Source: Chromera velia (lineage: Eukaryota; Sar; Chromeraceae). Taken from it: a DNA stretch of 23,549 nucleotides. The translations under genes were made by a program, and so were the position numbers. Positions 12,801-19,300 of this stretch are shown here, piece by piece. The stretch lies in assembly GCA_018398765.1 (NCBI GenBank), contig JAHBMJ010002293.1, positions 40,814 to 64,362 on the forward strand. Reading direction: 5' to 3'. A model generated the notes under the pieces. It was given only the letters and a program-made list of their open reading frames with translations, was not told where the DNA came from and made no database searches. The first letter of the stretch is position 1; each line of letters starts with the position of its first letter.

Positions 12801-13476
12801 TCTTTTCCTTCGGGATTGTGCAGAGAGACCGCACAGGCAAAAGTCCCAAGAGCGGAGAGTGCAAGGCTGTACGTGCGGGCACGACGACAGGAGGTGGTTG
12901 CTCAGTATGTCCTTCTTGGAACTGCTGGTTTCTTCCTTCTGCTCCTTCTACTTCTGTTCACCTCGGTGGGACTTGCCGGAGATGTGTTTCCTGTGAGACA
13001 CAAACAATTTGTACTCCGGGAGTACCTCTTGTCCAGTCTGCTCGTTTTCTGTTTTGCCCTCGGGTTTCCTTTCCTTCTTGGAATTCTGCAGGGCCTTGTG
13101 GTCTGGTCAGTTTCTCTCTGTTGCATCAACCTCCGTGGCTGCATGTCTTTCTGAATGACTGCCTTTTTATCTGCATGCCCGTCTGACTATTTGTTGTTCC
13201 CGTTGCCATGCGTTCCAATATCGTGCGTGCGTCATTGAGACAAAAAAGCAGTCGAAAAGCGTGATTTGCAACTGTCTGTCTGTCTGTCCGTCTCTCGTTG
13301 GTGTGTTTCTGTGTGTGTAAAAGGGCCTCTTTGTTTTGCTTTTGTCCACTTCTTCGTTTTTTCAATCTTCCCTCATGTGTTTTTGTCTCTTTGTTTCCTG
13401 TCTTTTTTTTTCTTATGCCGCCCAGTTGCGTGTTGGCTGTTCATTGTCTTTTGTGAGATCGAAGAATGCATGTGTT

Positions 13477-13507
<31 letters not shown>

Positions 13508-13920
13508 TGTGTAGGAGGTAGGAATAGAGAAAGTCTTTTTGTACATCGTCCCCCCACTCTGTCGGTGCCTTTTAATTCTGCGCAGGATGAGCCTTCGCAC
13601 GCGTCTCTTCGACTGGCTCCTCAACTGCTGCCCGTCAATTCTCATGTTCCCTGAGCTCACGCAGTTCCGGTGAGTGGATGGTTTGGACTTGTAGTGGTGT
13701 TCTTTTATTTTCTTTTGCCAGCAGAGCAATTGATCAGACTAGAGGGAAGAGTCGAGGTAGGAGAAAGATGGGGGAACACGAGATCGGGGTGTTTCTGCGA
13801 TCTCAGTTTGGATCACATCTATTTTTTGTTGCTTCTTTTTTTCCTTTTGCTTTCTCTCATTCCTTCCTTCCTTCCTTCCTTCCTTCCTTCCTTCCTTCCT
13901 TCTTTCTTTCTTTCTTTCTT

Positions 13921-13984
<64 letters not shown>

Positions 13985-14122
13985 CCTTCCCTTTTTTCTT
14001 TCAGCATTCCCTCCCCATCCACTCTTGTTAATATTCTGAAGCGCCATGCCGTTCTCTTTGATAGTGCAAAGACGCGCGCAGAATGCCTACGACCTCTCGA
14101 CAAAATTGTTGCAGGCATGTGA
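104..14122 (+). CDS. Gene A: sushi/EGF/GAIN-GPS multi-pass membrane protein (28 exons traced, 5' end outside window)
   Basis: Exons traced by splice sites and phase: 104-328, 532-753, 1015-1239, 1703-1924, 2266-2487, 2802-3026, 3366-3590, 3716-3940, 4211-4339, 4780-4796, 5082-5210, 5539-5667, 6044-6260, 6632-6794, 7124-7699, 8014-8117, 8368-8474, 8553-8592, 8797-8849, 8899-8961, 9121-9496, 9985-11590, 11794-11862, 11922-11960, 12067-12182, 12227-13105, 13586-13669, 14005-14122. The product would have an ectodomain of sushi repeats, an EGF module and a GAIN/GPS-like region, then a membrane helix, a large acidic loop and more membrane helices. Sushi and EGF modules bind proteins or sugars at cell surfaces, and GPS regions occur in adhesion GPCRs and polycystin-1. 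No signal peptide is visible because the start lies upstream. Least certain are the ends of exons 8014, 8368 and 12067 and the frame near 10077. The two ends could be separate genes, but phase continuity argues against it. Confidence 0.8.
532..753 (+). CDS. Gene A exon: sushi/CCP module 2
   Basis: A 222-base phase 1-1 exon between CCGCAG and GTGAGC. It has the same four cysteines and Trp as module 1, and is near-identical to it at DNA level across the centre. It ends with the short WQGT form (one Gly fewer) and an ACGTGTGCAG terminus instead of ACATGCACAG. Confidence 0.88.
1015..1239 (+). CDS. Gene A exon: sushi/CCP module 3
   Basis: A 225-base phase 1-1 exon between TCTGCAG and GTCAGT. The first half carries a TEVV variant whose DNA matches module 5 but not modules 1, 2, 4, 6 or 7. 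The last third (GTGYGISAW, then WQGG) is the most divergent tail among modules 1-7. All four cysteines and the Trp are present. Confidence 0.88.
1703..1924 (+). CDS. Gene A exon: sushi/CCP module 4, followed by a GC donor
   Basis: A 222-base phase 1-1 exon with acceptor TCTGCAG. The centre is the ELVG type (GYELVGSGTPSFTC) with QSG, shared with module 6. The tail is the short WQGT type shared with modules 2 and 5. The donor is GCAAGT rather than GTAAGT or GTGAGT, at exactly the place where every sister exon splices, so this is a GC-AG intron. Confidence 0.86.
2266..2487 (+). CDS. Gene A exon: sushi/CCP module 5
   Basis: A 222-base phase 1-1 exon between CTGCAG and GTGAGA. The N-terminal half shares the TEVV DNA variant with module 3, the centre is the QISG type of modules 1-3, and the tail is the short WQGT type of modules 2 and 4. 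The usual Gly after SDS is replaced by Ser (SDSSQAG). Cysteines and Trp are intact. Confidence 0.88.
2802..3026 (+). CDS. Gene A exon: sushi/CCP module 6
   Basis: A 225-base phase 1-1 exon between ACTGCAG and GTGAGT. It is the ELVG central type, as in module 4, but with the long WQGG tail and a distinct TSYASSAW stretch before it. All four cysteines and the Trp are kept. Confidence 0.88.
3366..3590 (+). CDS. Gene A exon: sushi/CCP module 7
   Basis: A 225-base phase 1-1 exon between TTGCAG and GTGAGC. The centre is intermediate (GYQLVGSGTPTFTC) between the QISG and ELVG classes. The start reads AVACDEV rather than AVSCDEV. The tail matches module 1 (WQGG, ACATGCACAG). It carries more synonymous changes than modules 1-6, which suggests it exchanges sequence with them less often. 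Confidence 0.88.
3716..3940 (+). CDS. Gene A exon: sushi/CCP module 8 (divergent)
   Basis: A 225-base phase 1-1 exon between CCTGCAG and GTCAGT. It begins AAMCDEVNNPQPN and keeps the CNTGY, SCTGD and SSWKG landmarks, so it is clearly homologous. Much of the middle (GTTGGSALFNYTC, VFNVSSSIAF) has diverged. Cys4 is in PDC rather than PTC. It sits at the edge of the array next to the EGF exon, where edge modules usually escape homogenisation. Confidence 0.85.
4211..4339 (+). CDS. Gene A exon: calcium-binding EGF module
   Basis: A 129-base phase 1-1 exon between TGTGCAG and GTGAGT. It encodes FDECTNQTHNC, then ATCTDTDGSFECACNDGY and ends in DVCG. The six cysteines follow EGF spacing. The N-terminal DEC with the later DxxGSFxC is the calcium-binding EGF signature. 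Such modules stiffen extracellular stalks in a calcium-dependent way. It separates the sushi array from the juxtamembrane GAIN-like region. Confidence 0.88.
4780..4796 (+). CDS. Gene A 17-base microexon
   Basis: Bounded by TTTCTCTGCAG and GTAAGT. With the phase-1 base left by the EGF exon it completes six codons (FTAGPV) and resets the frame to phase 0, which is what the next exon needs. Both splice sites are strong. The 440-base intron before it (4340-4779) and the 285-base intron after it show nothing else. Confidence 0.65.
5082..5667 (+). CDS. Gene A exons 5082-5210 and 5539-5667: helical segments before the GAIN-like region
   Basis: Two 129-base exons, each phase 0 to phase 0. The first encodes VKDICESDGSTPAAEVTS followed by a Glu/Gln-rich helix. 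The second begins AADSLSILDTKLQECLAVAS and continues as an amphipathic helix ending in ETISNLL. Such helices precede the beta-rich part of GAIN domains (helical subdomain A), so I place them there by inference. The intron 5211-5538 holds nothing recognisable. Confidence 0.7.
5681..5727 (+). repeat. Degenerate CAGA/CAGG tetranucleotide repeat
   Basis: A run of CAGACAGACAGGCAGACAGG-type units just after the donor at 5668, inside the intron 5668-6043. The rest of that intron is pyrimidine-rich and unremarkable. Confidence 0.8.
6044..6260 (+). CDS. Gene A exon: Gly/Ser-rich linker plus helix
   Basis: Acceptor GATGCAG, donor GTGGGT, phase 0 to 1. Roughly residues 8-35 are a flexible Gly/Ser/Thr linker (GGAGGGASSGGDTSGG and similar). 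A helix follows, with AAAVKILQAVDNI, which leads straight into the next exon's DNLAEAV. The helix-strand transition resembles the entry to the beta sandwich of GAIN domains. The intron after it (6261-6631) contains a short CTTT run and nothing else I can support. Confidence 0.75.
6632..7699 (+). CDS. Gene A exons 6632-6794 and 7124-7699: GAIN-like region
   Basis: The first exon encodes alternating strands (GEVTIIKTETLSIAVQSS, then SETASIELELADTNI) as in the beta-rich part of GAIN/REJ regions. The second (576 bases, phase 1-1) starts ASIPQTGSYEDITRTIRQ. It passes through a Ser-rich low-complexity stretch with a TCT-repeat serine run (about 7430-7462), then returns to structured sequence with KNVARVELSSPEQQNLL. 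It ends in the first half of a GPS-like box. GAIN domains fold around the GPS and hold receptor fragments together. Assignment rests on position and strand pattern, not on a profile search. The intron 6795-7123 is unremarkable. Confidence 0.68.
7660..8117 (+). CDS. GPS-like cysteine box split across two exons (7124-7699 and 8014-8117)
   Basis: Exon 7124-7699 ends with VGCAQLDVQNEEWTHD and a phase-1 base. The exon starting at 8014 continues GCIITGAEKGDIT and then QIVCECE. Joined, this gives Cys, Trp, Gly-Cys and Cys-x-Cys in the order of the GPS motif that precedes the first membrane helix of adhesion GPCRs and polycystin-1. The His-Leu-Thr/Ser cleavage triplet expected after Cys-x-Cys is not seen: the frame reads CECEIRAME. 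The 3' end of the second exon (8117, donor GTCAGT inside a GTCA repeat) is my least certain junction here. The intron 7700-8013 shows nothing else. Confidence 0.65.
8112..8149 (+). repeat. GTCA tetranucleotide repeat
   Basis: A run of about seven GTCA units with minor interruptions. Each unit offers a potential GTCAGT donor, so the exact end of the exon starting at 8014 is ambiguous. Confidence 0.8.
8368..8592 (+). CDS. Gene A exons 8368-8474 (end uncertain) and 8553-8592
   Basis: The first exon follows a TG-run and a CCTTCAG acceptor. In the frame left by the GPS exon it encodes YVEPPAALPTAGTAQQ and then LEDLPDVGFLFLLQT. Donors at 8467, 8471 and 8475 are all GTC-type. Only the one at 8475 gives the phase that makes the next 40-base exon read KTTLAPTDRFAEW and the following exon read as a membrane helix. 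This is a short extracellular linker between GPS and helix 1. Confidence 0.5.
8797..8849 (+). CDS. Gene A exon: first membrane helix
   Basis: Acceptor CCTGCAG, donor GTCAGT, phase 0 to 2. It encodes VALSSVCIFGALTVLIHT, an uncharged hydrophobic segment of about 18 residues, the right size and place for the first transmembrane helix after a GPS region. The intron after it is 49 bases long. Confidence 0.65.
8899..9496 (+). CDS. Gene A exons 8899-8961 and 9121-9496: basic segment after helix 1
   Basis: Exon 8899-8961 encodes HKSGVFRPFEEEFDFFNRNQ. Exon 9121-9496 encodes AYKAERKLLPLLPEVS, then a strongly basic, Gly/Lys-rich stretch (GGKGKGTGRGRGKG), and ends in EHVHRIRKY at a GTGAGT donor. Positive charge next to helix 1 fits the cytoplasmic side. 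A 12-base microexon at 9045-9056 inside the intron 8962-9120 is possible but not needed, since direct splicing keeps the frame. Confidence 0.65.
9645..9818 (+). repeat. (TG)n-(GA)n compound microsatellite with an 80-base higher-order period
   Basis: A TG-run of about 150 bases, interrupted by TTTGTTGG at about 9666 and again about 80 bases later at 9746, followed by a pure GA-run of about 25 bases. It lies inside the intron 9497-9984. Frames through it (CVCVCV or THTHTH) are not genes. Confidence 0.92.
9985..11590 (+). CDS. Gene A large exon(s): acidic, Ser/Glu-rich loop
   Basis: From the acceptor CTGTCCAG the phase-0 frame reads TGTKEECVKFLLMPLYLSQI and ends TDVTRDL at a stop at 10078. From 10079 the next frame is open with clear coding character: a helical part (RRALKVRQAQFMEAQRG, EERQKALWKEMEVEMAG), then Ser/Asp/Glu-rich low complexity with repeated SIESAKSQ, and finally a basic end (KERESKKQPRRLKS, RWRAPMS). 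Either a small intron or a one-base frameshift joins the two frames. The exon probably ends LPLRC at 11590 (donor GTCGGA). The many Ser-x-Glu/Asp sites suit casein-kinase-type phosphorylation, by inference. It is probably a cytoplasmic loop. Confidence 0.75.
11794..12182 (+). CDS. Gene A exons 11794-11862, 11922-11960, 12067-12182: hydrophobic segments
   Basis: Three short exons, the first two phase 0-0. They encode RDPELISILLLMSRFDHCTV, then DTFLPLQLSFHLL, then LPLLATQKVYEVPAMYGF followed by IVLGASMHARALPEYVDER. Together they can form two membrane helices. The last donor is uncertain: GTGATG at 12178 is the stronger site, but only GTGTTC at 12183 gives the phase needed for the next exon. Confidence 0.6.
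12227..13105 (+). CDS. Gene A exon: main multi-pass membrane region
   Basis: A long exon between GTGCAG and GTCAGT. It begins MNIKRNIIAVRVSRAKLV and contains four hydrophobic helices: 12315-12392 (ALVFTCKMLLTLNGAFFLC), 12504-12581 (LISYLSVELLFALLAS), 12906-12980 (VLLGTAGFFLLLLLLLFTSV) and 13023-13105 (LLSSLLVFCFALGFPFLLG). A charged Lys/Glu loop of about 100 residues separates helices 2 and 3. With the earlier segments the protein has roughly six or seven membrane passes. I see no pore helix or selectivity filter. Confidence 0.8.
13479..13507 (+). repeat. (TG)n microsatellite in intron
   Basis: A TG-run of about 28 bases inside the T-rich intron 13106-13585. That intron otherwise has only CTGT and T-runs. 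Confidence 0.9.
13586..14122 (+). CDS. Gene A last two exons and stop
   Basis: Exon 13586-13669 completes the split Trp codon of the previous exon and reads MSLRTRLFDWLLNCC, then MFPELTQF. The exon from 14005 (acceptor CTTTCAG) reads RIPSPSTLVNILKRH and stops at TGA 14120-14122. An alternative acceptor near 14040 (CTGAAG) preserves phase and gives a different, equally open tail (YDLSTKLLQACELRDRH) ending at a stop near 14192. The stronger acceptor favours the first. Confidence 0.65.
13861..13984 (+). repeat. CCTT / CTTT / CT pyrimidine tract upstream of the last acceptor
   Basis: About ten CCTT units, then about six CTTT units, then about 27 CT units, followed by more pyrimidines up to the acceptor at 14004. 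It is effectively an oversized polypyrimidine tract in the intron 13670-14004. Confidence 0.92.
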
Positions 14123-14282
14123 GCTCCGGGACAGACACCGTGAAGTCGCTGGACGGGACCCCGACCGCCGATTGGGTGGTGCCTCGTGTGGCTAGCCCCA
14201 CCACTACATGACTTCTTGATTGGCAAGTCGAGAGCTGTACATATGCACATTTTTCCTCGATTATTTCTTGTGTCGCGCGGAA

Positions 14283-14308
14283 GGGACAAGGGGGGGAGGG
14301 GAGGGGGG
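14283..14308 (+). other. Potential G-quadruplex motif
   Basis: Four G-runs of 3, 7, 4 and 6 bases separated by loops of 4, 1 and 1 bases. It is on the sense strand just after gene A's stop, so it would be in the 3' UTR transcript. Confidence 0.65.
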
Positions 14309-14655
14309 AATACTGAGCAGGGAAAATCCATTAAGGAAGGAACATGTCGCGGAAGGGAACTTGTTAAATCAATGAAAGAACTCTCATAAAAAAAATACAA
14401 AAAAGACATAATAGAATATTATGATTATAGATTTCAAAGTTTATGTTACAGAAATCGCCGCGGTCCCTAGTTTATAAAAACTAAGTATAATTCAACTTAA
14501 AGCAAAGCTAGTACAGCTATGCAATTTGAATGCACTGTTCAATGCAGTCTAAAACACCAAACAATAAAGTTTCAACTACCACTTCCACTAACAAAATGCT
14601 AAACAAAATGTGTCGAGACTTTAGTAAAAGTTCATGGTAGCGGCGTTTGTATTGG

Positions 14656-14677
14656 AACTCTAGTTACCCCTAGAGTT
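14656..14677. other. Perfect 8-base inverted repeat with 6-base loop
   Basis: AACTCTAG and CTAGAGTT flank TTACCC. It sits about 190 bases beyond gene B's stop, so it may be a hairpin in that 3' UTR. Confidence 0.6.
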
Positions 14678-14860
14678 ACCCGAATCTAAAAATAACTCTA
14701 CTAACTCAAAGGATCTGTTTGATAATATTCAAAGTTTTATCCACATTTACATCTAGAGTACGTTTCATATACTATGACAGCGTGCATAATACGGTGCATC
14801 TAGCGGTGCATTCACAACAATGTTCAGTTCAAATCGTCGTTAACCAACCATTCAGAGTTC

Positions 14861-16331
14861 CTAAAACCATTTCTCCTCAAAAGGCTCTCTCGCGTTTACC
14901 AAGGCCTCCTCGGCCTCATCTGCCATCTGTCTCTGCAGATACTTCACATGCTCAGTGCCTTTAGCTCTAATTTCGTCCTCTCGCCGACGGGGTAGTCTCT
15001 CCGGGGCCTCCTGCACTCTCTCCACTGGTCTGGGCAAGCTTTTGAATTTCTGCAAGTACTCGGTGTCTCTGGCTGTGGGGACGAGAAGTATGTCGATGTA
15101 GTAGGGAGGCACGAAGACCTCCGAGACCATCTGCACAGTGTCGACGGGACGGGGCGGCAGGGCGTGACGGTCGCCTTGTCGGGGGGGAGGCGAGGAACTG
15201 GAAGCATCCTCTGTTTCTGATTGACTTTCGCTTGCACCGGGGGAAACAGCAGCTTTTGCCAGTTCTTCTGCGGAGGGAGGAGCCGCAATTTCTGCAACCT
15301 GTTTGTTGGCTCTGTGCAGAACTTCTTGGGTCAGCCTCTCGAGCCGTATGGCGTTCCGTTTTTTGTCCTTCTTTCTGCCTGACAGGTGCGACTTATCCTT
15401 AAAAGAAAAATCGTCTGGGTGAGTGGGGGCGGGATTAGGTCGGTCTCTCTCTTCAAAAAACAGATCATCTAACCATGAAGGGTAACGATTGTCAGACGAG
15501 GAGGGACGAAGACGGGGTGTGTGTCTGAACACACGGGCGTCGTAGGCTCTCTGCAAACGGCGAAGGGCCAAAGAGCAGTCTTCCAATGTTTGCACTTCTT
15601 TGATCGCCTTGGCCAGAGTGGGGTGTTCGGTGTCCGTGCTTCCGGTTGCCGCCATGGCAGCGGCCCTCTGTTTTCGGGCTGCCTCTATTCTCTTTTCCAT
15701 CTGGTCTCTTCTCTCTGCCCACAACTGATTCAGGAGTCTGCGGCGTTCCATTTTTGGAATGAATTTCCTATCGTCCTTTTTCCCTTTCCCCTTCCTCTTG
15801 ACTTTTGGCACTGGGGGAGGAATCTGAGGGTCTCCCCGCAGAGGCACTGACACACAGGGGGAAGCGTCTGCGTCCTCTTCTTGCTGCATCGTTTGCTGCT
15901 GCTTCTGTTGAGCCTGGCGTTGGAGAGACCTGTAGAGGACCACTGGGGTCTGCTCTGGTGCCTCCTTTCCCTGCAGCCAGAATGGGGTCTTGTCTTTGAA
16001 GAACTCTAGGTCCTTCTCGACAGACCTGCAGAGAGAGGGGAGAGGAGGAAGATCGTGGGGAAAAAAGTCGACAGGTAGGAGAGAGATCCGATCCATAATC
16101 TTGCTCATGTGCTTGAGAAAACTCTGCAGAGTCATGCTTTTGCAAAGAGTGCGTGAATGGGTTGGGGGGAGAGCATGTGAATGATCACAAATCAACGTAT
16201 GGTTCCAGTGTATTCTGTACAGCATCCGTGACTCTCCCTTGACAACTCCACTTTCCTTTTCCTTCTCATCGAAGGCATCGAAGTAATCTCTGGGACGCTT
16301 CTCGTCCGATAGGCGCCTCTCAGCAGAACAT
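14861..16331 (-). CDS. Gene B exon 4 and C-terminus
   Basis: It follows a very short intron (16332-16370). It reads CSAERRLSDEKRPRDYFDAF, continues through Gln/Lys/Arg-rich and coiled-coil-like stretches, and ends EALVNAREPFEEKWF with TAG at 14861-14863. About 120 bases from near 16240 to 16125 (starts GTCAAG, ends CTCTGCAG) keep the frame and may be a retained or true intron. Around 15130-15050 a more hydrophobic piece (VSEVFVPPYYIDILLVPTAR) is the only globular-looking part. Function unknown. Confidence 0.7.
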
Positions 16332-19300
16332 CTATGGCCTTTCAACGGAAGAGCCATTCAAGGCACTCACCTATGGGTGCGGGATGGCGTGGGCGGGTGT
16401 GTAAACAGGTCCCTCGACTTCAACCCCCCCCGCCTCAAAGGCCCTCCCACGAAGAGCAAACGCTCCTCGTCCAATGCATCCCCTCCCACACCTCTGCATC
16501 GCAACTCCATCTCTTCCTCAAATTCTAGATCTTCCTCAAACGGATTACTGAAACGGAGACGCGCCGTCACGTCACCCTCACGAAGACGCTCACCCGGACC
16601 AGAGGCGATCGCACGATTCTCACCCAGACCCCAGGTCTCCTGAAGTCGCCGTGTGGACCAACGGTGATCGCGTGTGTCTAAAAAGCCACTCACATCCCTG
16701 CGCACCAATCCCCTACAATCTGCCAACCCCTCAATAATGCCCGGGGGGGCACAAGACAACTCATGGAGCAGTCTCCGTGCGGTTCTTTGGGATGACTCAC
16801 TTTCTTCTTCCCCATCCCCCTTTTTTCGACTCTCTTTTGACACCGGACCCTCAATATTCTCGTGAACGATCGGTTGTACCAACTCATTCAGATACAGCAG
16901 ACGTGTGGGATCTTCAAGCCAGGGAAAGGCATGGTCGGAGAGCGCAAGCAAATCACGTGCATGGGACAGCGACGCTAATGGGAGAAGACTAAGTGCCTCG
17001 CGAGCTGATGCTCTAGTCCACCCACCCTGCTTTCCGGGGCCACTGCTCCGCGAATGGGAGCTTCTTACCCTACCTCGCCGCTCCACCCCTTCACCACCTG
17101 CCCCTTTGTTGGAAAAATGAACAGACAAGGGGGACGCCAGAAGCGCAAAAGCAGAGAGACAGGTCTGGGCCTTCCCTCTCAATCTGATGGCTGCTGAGCG
17201 CCTCAACTGGCGCTCGTCCTTTTCGTTGATCCGCTCGTGCCCTTCCTGAACAGGCAACGGATACACGATTGAGGGGCGGTACGCCCCCCCCCTTCCCTCT
17301 CTCCAGCCCCCCCGCAATCCCCCCTTTTCATCTTCTCTCGTGGCATTCGTCGAAAAGGGGCTCAAGAAATCCTCAGAAGAAGAAAAAGAAGGAGAGAAAG
17401 AGGATTCATGAGAATGTTCAGGGTCCCCCGTCCCTAATTCTGAATCAATTTTCCGTAAACTACAGAGACTCAGCTCGACTTGCTGCTGCACTGCCTTTGT
17501 GATGTTTTCTGAGCTTGCGTTGGAGTCGCTGTCACGTAGACGCACAGAAACTGAATCTGGTACAGAGCCTATGTGCTCTTGCTCTTCCTTCAACGTTAAA
17601 GGGTGCCTTGTCTCCTCCATTTCCTTCCCCGTCTCCCTCTCTTGCGATGAGAGAGCGAAGAAAGCCGAAGCAGGACTTTGCCTGTCGACTCTCAGACTTC
17701 GCTCTACGTGGTCAGACAGAAGAGACGGGAGAGAGACACCCAGGCGAAAGGAGCCGGAAGAGTCCGACTGAGACTCACCCCCTAGATGAACGTTCACAGG
17801 GACCCTAGGGTGGGTTTCGGAATGGGAATGGGAGGGCAGTCCCGGAAAGGGGGCAGGGGGGAGGGTGCCTGCGATGGAGGCCACGTCCGCCCTCTCTGCA
17901 GCTTCTCTGAGGTTTTTGAGGAGAAAGGCGACCGAGGCCCCACATTGGTCTTTCCAATCCCAGTACACAGAATCCTGCCTGTCGGGACCATTTCGAAGAA
18001 TGACAGGTGGGGGTGCGTGTAGGCAGAGAAGTAGGAAAAAGGACGCACAGTCCTTTATGGGTAGTTTCCATATCGAGGCAGGAGGGAAAGAGGCCAGGGG
18101 GAGGGAGGGAGAGGACACGCTGGTTTCTTCAGAACGATCTTCCCCCCGTTTTCCCTTCCTTCCAGAACTTCTCCTCTGTTTGCCTGTCTCCTTCTTTCCT
18201 GCCCTCCCAGAGTCAGACGGCTCAAAAGAGGAAGTCAGCAGTGACAAGGGCACCTCTGCACACAGTGGACAGAAAAGAAAATAGAAGGAAGGAAGAGGAA
18301 GAAAGAGAGCACGCAACGTTCAGTTTCTCTCCCGTGCAAAAAAAAAGAAACAGAACAGACATTCACACGCGCGCGCAAAAGGGTAAGATGCAAAAGATGC
18401 CACACGACAACAGTCGACAATCTTAGAGGCAACACGACGAACATCTTGTGCACGCAAAGTCAAACACGATCGATCACAAGGCCCCAAAGGCTTTCTGAGA
18501 AGTTAAACAAGAGAAGCCAGTGCACTCCATGTAAAATACACAACAACAACCACTTTCCCCGTACCTCTGCTCATATGCGTCAGGGCGACACAGAGCGCGG
18601 CCACGTTGTCGGGTGAGAGTTCCCTCACCCCACCTTTCTTCGGGGATGCCAAAGAGGCCGCTGCCAGCGCCCCCACACCCTTTCTCCCTTGCTCGATAGG
18701 AGCCCCACACACCGCCAGACAACGCATCAAGCACACGAGGTCTGAGGGACTGTAGTGGGGTTCCATGTCTCTAAATCTGACCGACGTATATTCAGCAAGC
18801 CGCATCAGTAGCGGTGCAGGAAAGTAGTTCAATCCTTCTAATGCCTTCACAATTTTGAGGATATCAGAAGGCATGAGGGGTCTGTATTGTCTGTCATCCT
18901 TCAGATGAGAGAGCGCCTTGTCCTGTTTTCCCTGCCTGCCTCTGCTAACGACACCAATGGGAGGAGAGGGAGGTGATGGGTCGAGCACGTTGAATGCCAA
19001 ATGGGATGCCACTGTATCGATCATCTCCTCGTGGAGTACCCCGGCTCTTCCGAACACATGCAGGAGCTCCGCAAGAAGAGACGGTGAAAGCTCTGCAACC
19101 CGCTCGGCAACCTGTCGCCCCACAAACTTGTACACCTGCAACCGTCAACCAAGACAGCAAGCTTTCCATTGATGGAATCTCAGCAGACTTTCTGCAGGCA
19201 CTGAAAAAAGGACTGGAAAAAAAGATGACGAGGAACCTAAAGAGGAACAAGAACAAATGGTCACTGCTGGCGAAATTCACCCGCAAGTTTGGAACCGGAA

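Larger units (their letters stand above)
14123..14860. other. Convergent intergenic region (two 3' ends)
   Basis: This lies between the stop of gene A (+) and the stop of gene B (-). The first 270 bases are GC-rich with a G-run block. From about 14385 to 14860 the base composition switches to AT-rich. It contains AATAAA on the + strand (near 14563) and an 8-base hairpin (14656-14663 with 14670-14677). No convincing coding frame is present. It most likely holds the 3' UTRs of both genes. Confidence 0.7.

Noticed and set aside
12778..12823. Possible 46-base intron (GTGCGT...TGTGCAG) in exon 12227-13105
   Set aside because: Splicing it out destroys the frame that encodes two strong membrane helices.
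13739..14409. Arg/Glu-repeat frames on the - strand (ERERER, KEGRKEG)
   Set aside because: They are translations of the CT/CCTT repeat tract, not a gene.
16022..16090. Possible short intron in gene B ending CTCTCTGCAG before GTCTGTCG
   Set aside because: The available donor (CCTGTCGAC) has a phase that does not match, and the unspliced sequence reads well as protein.
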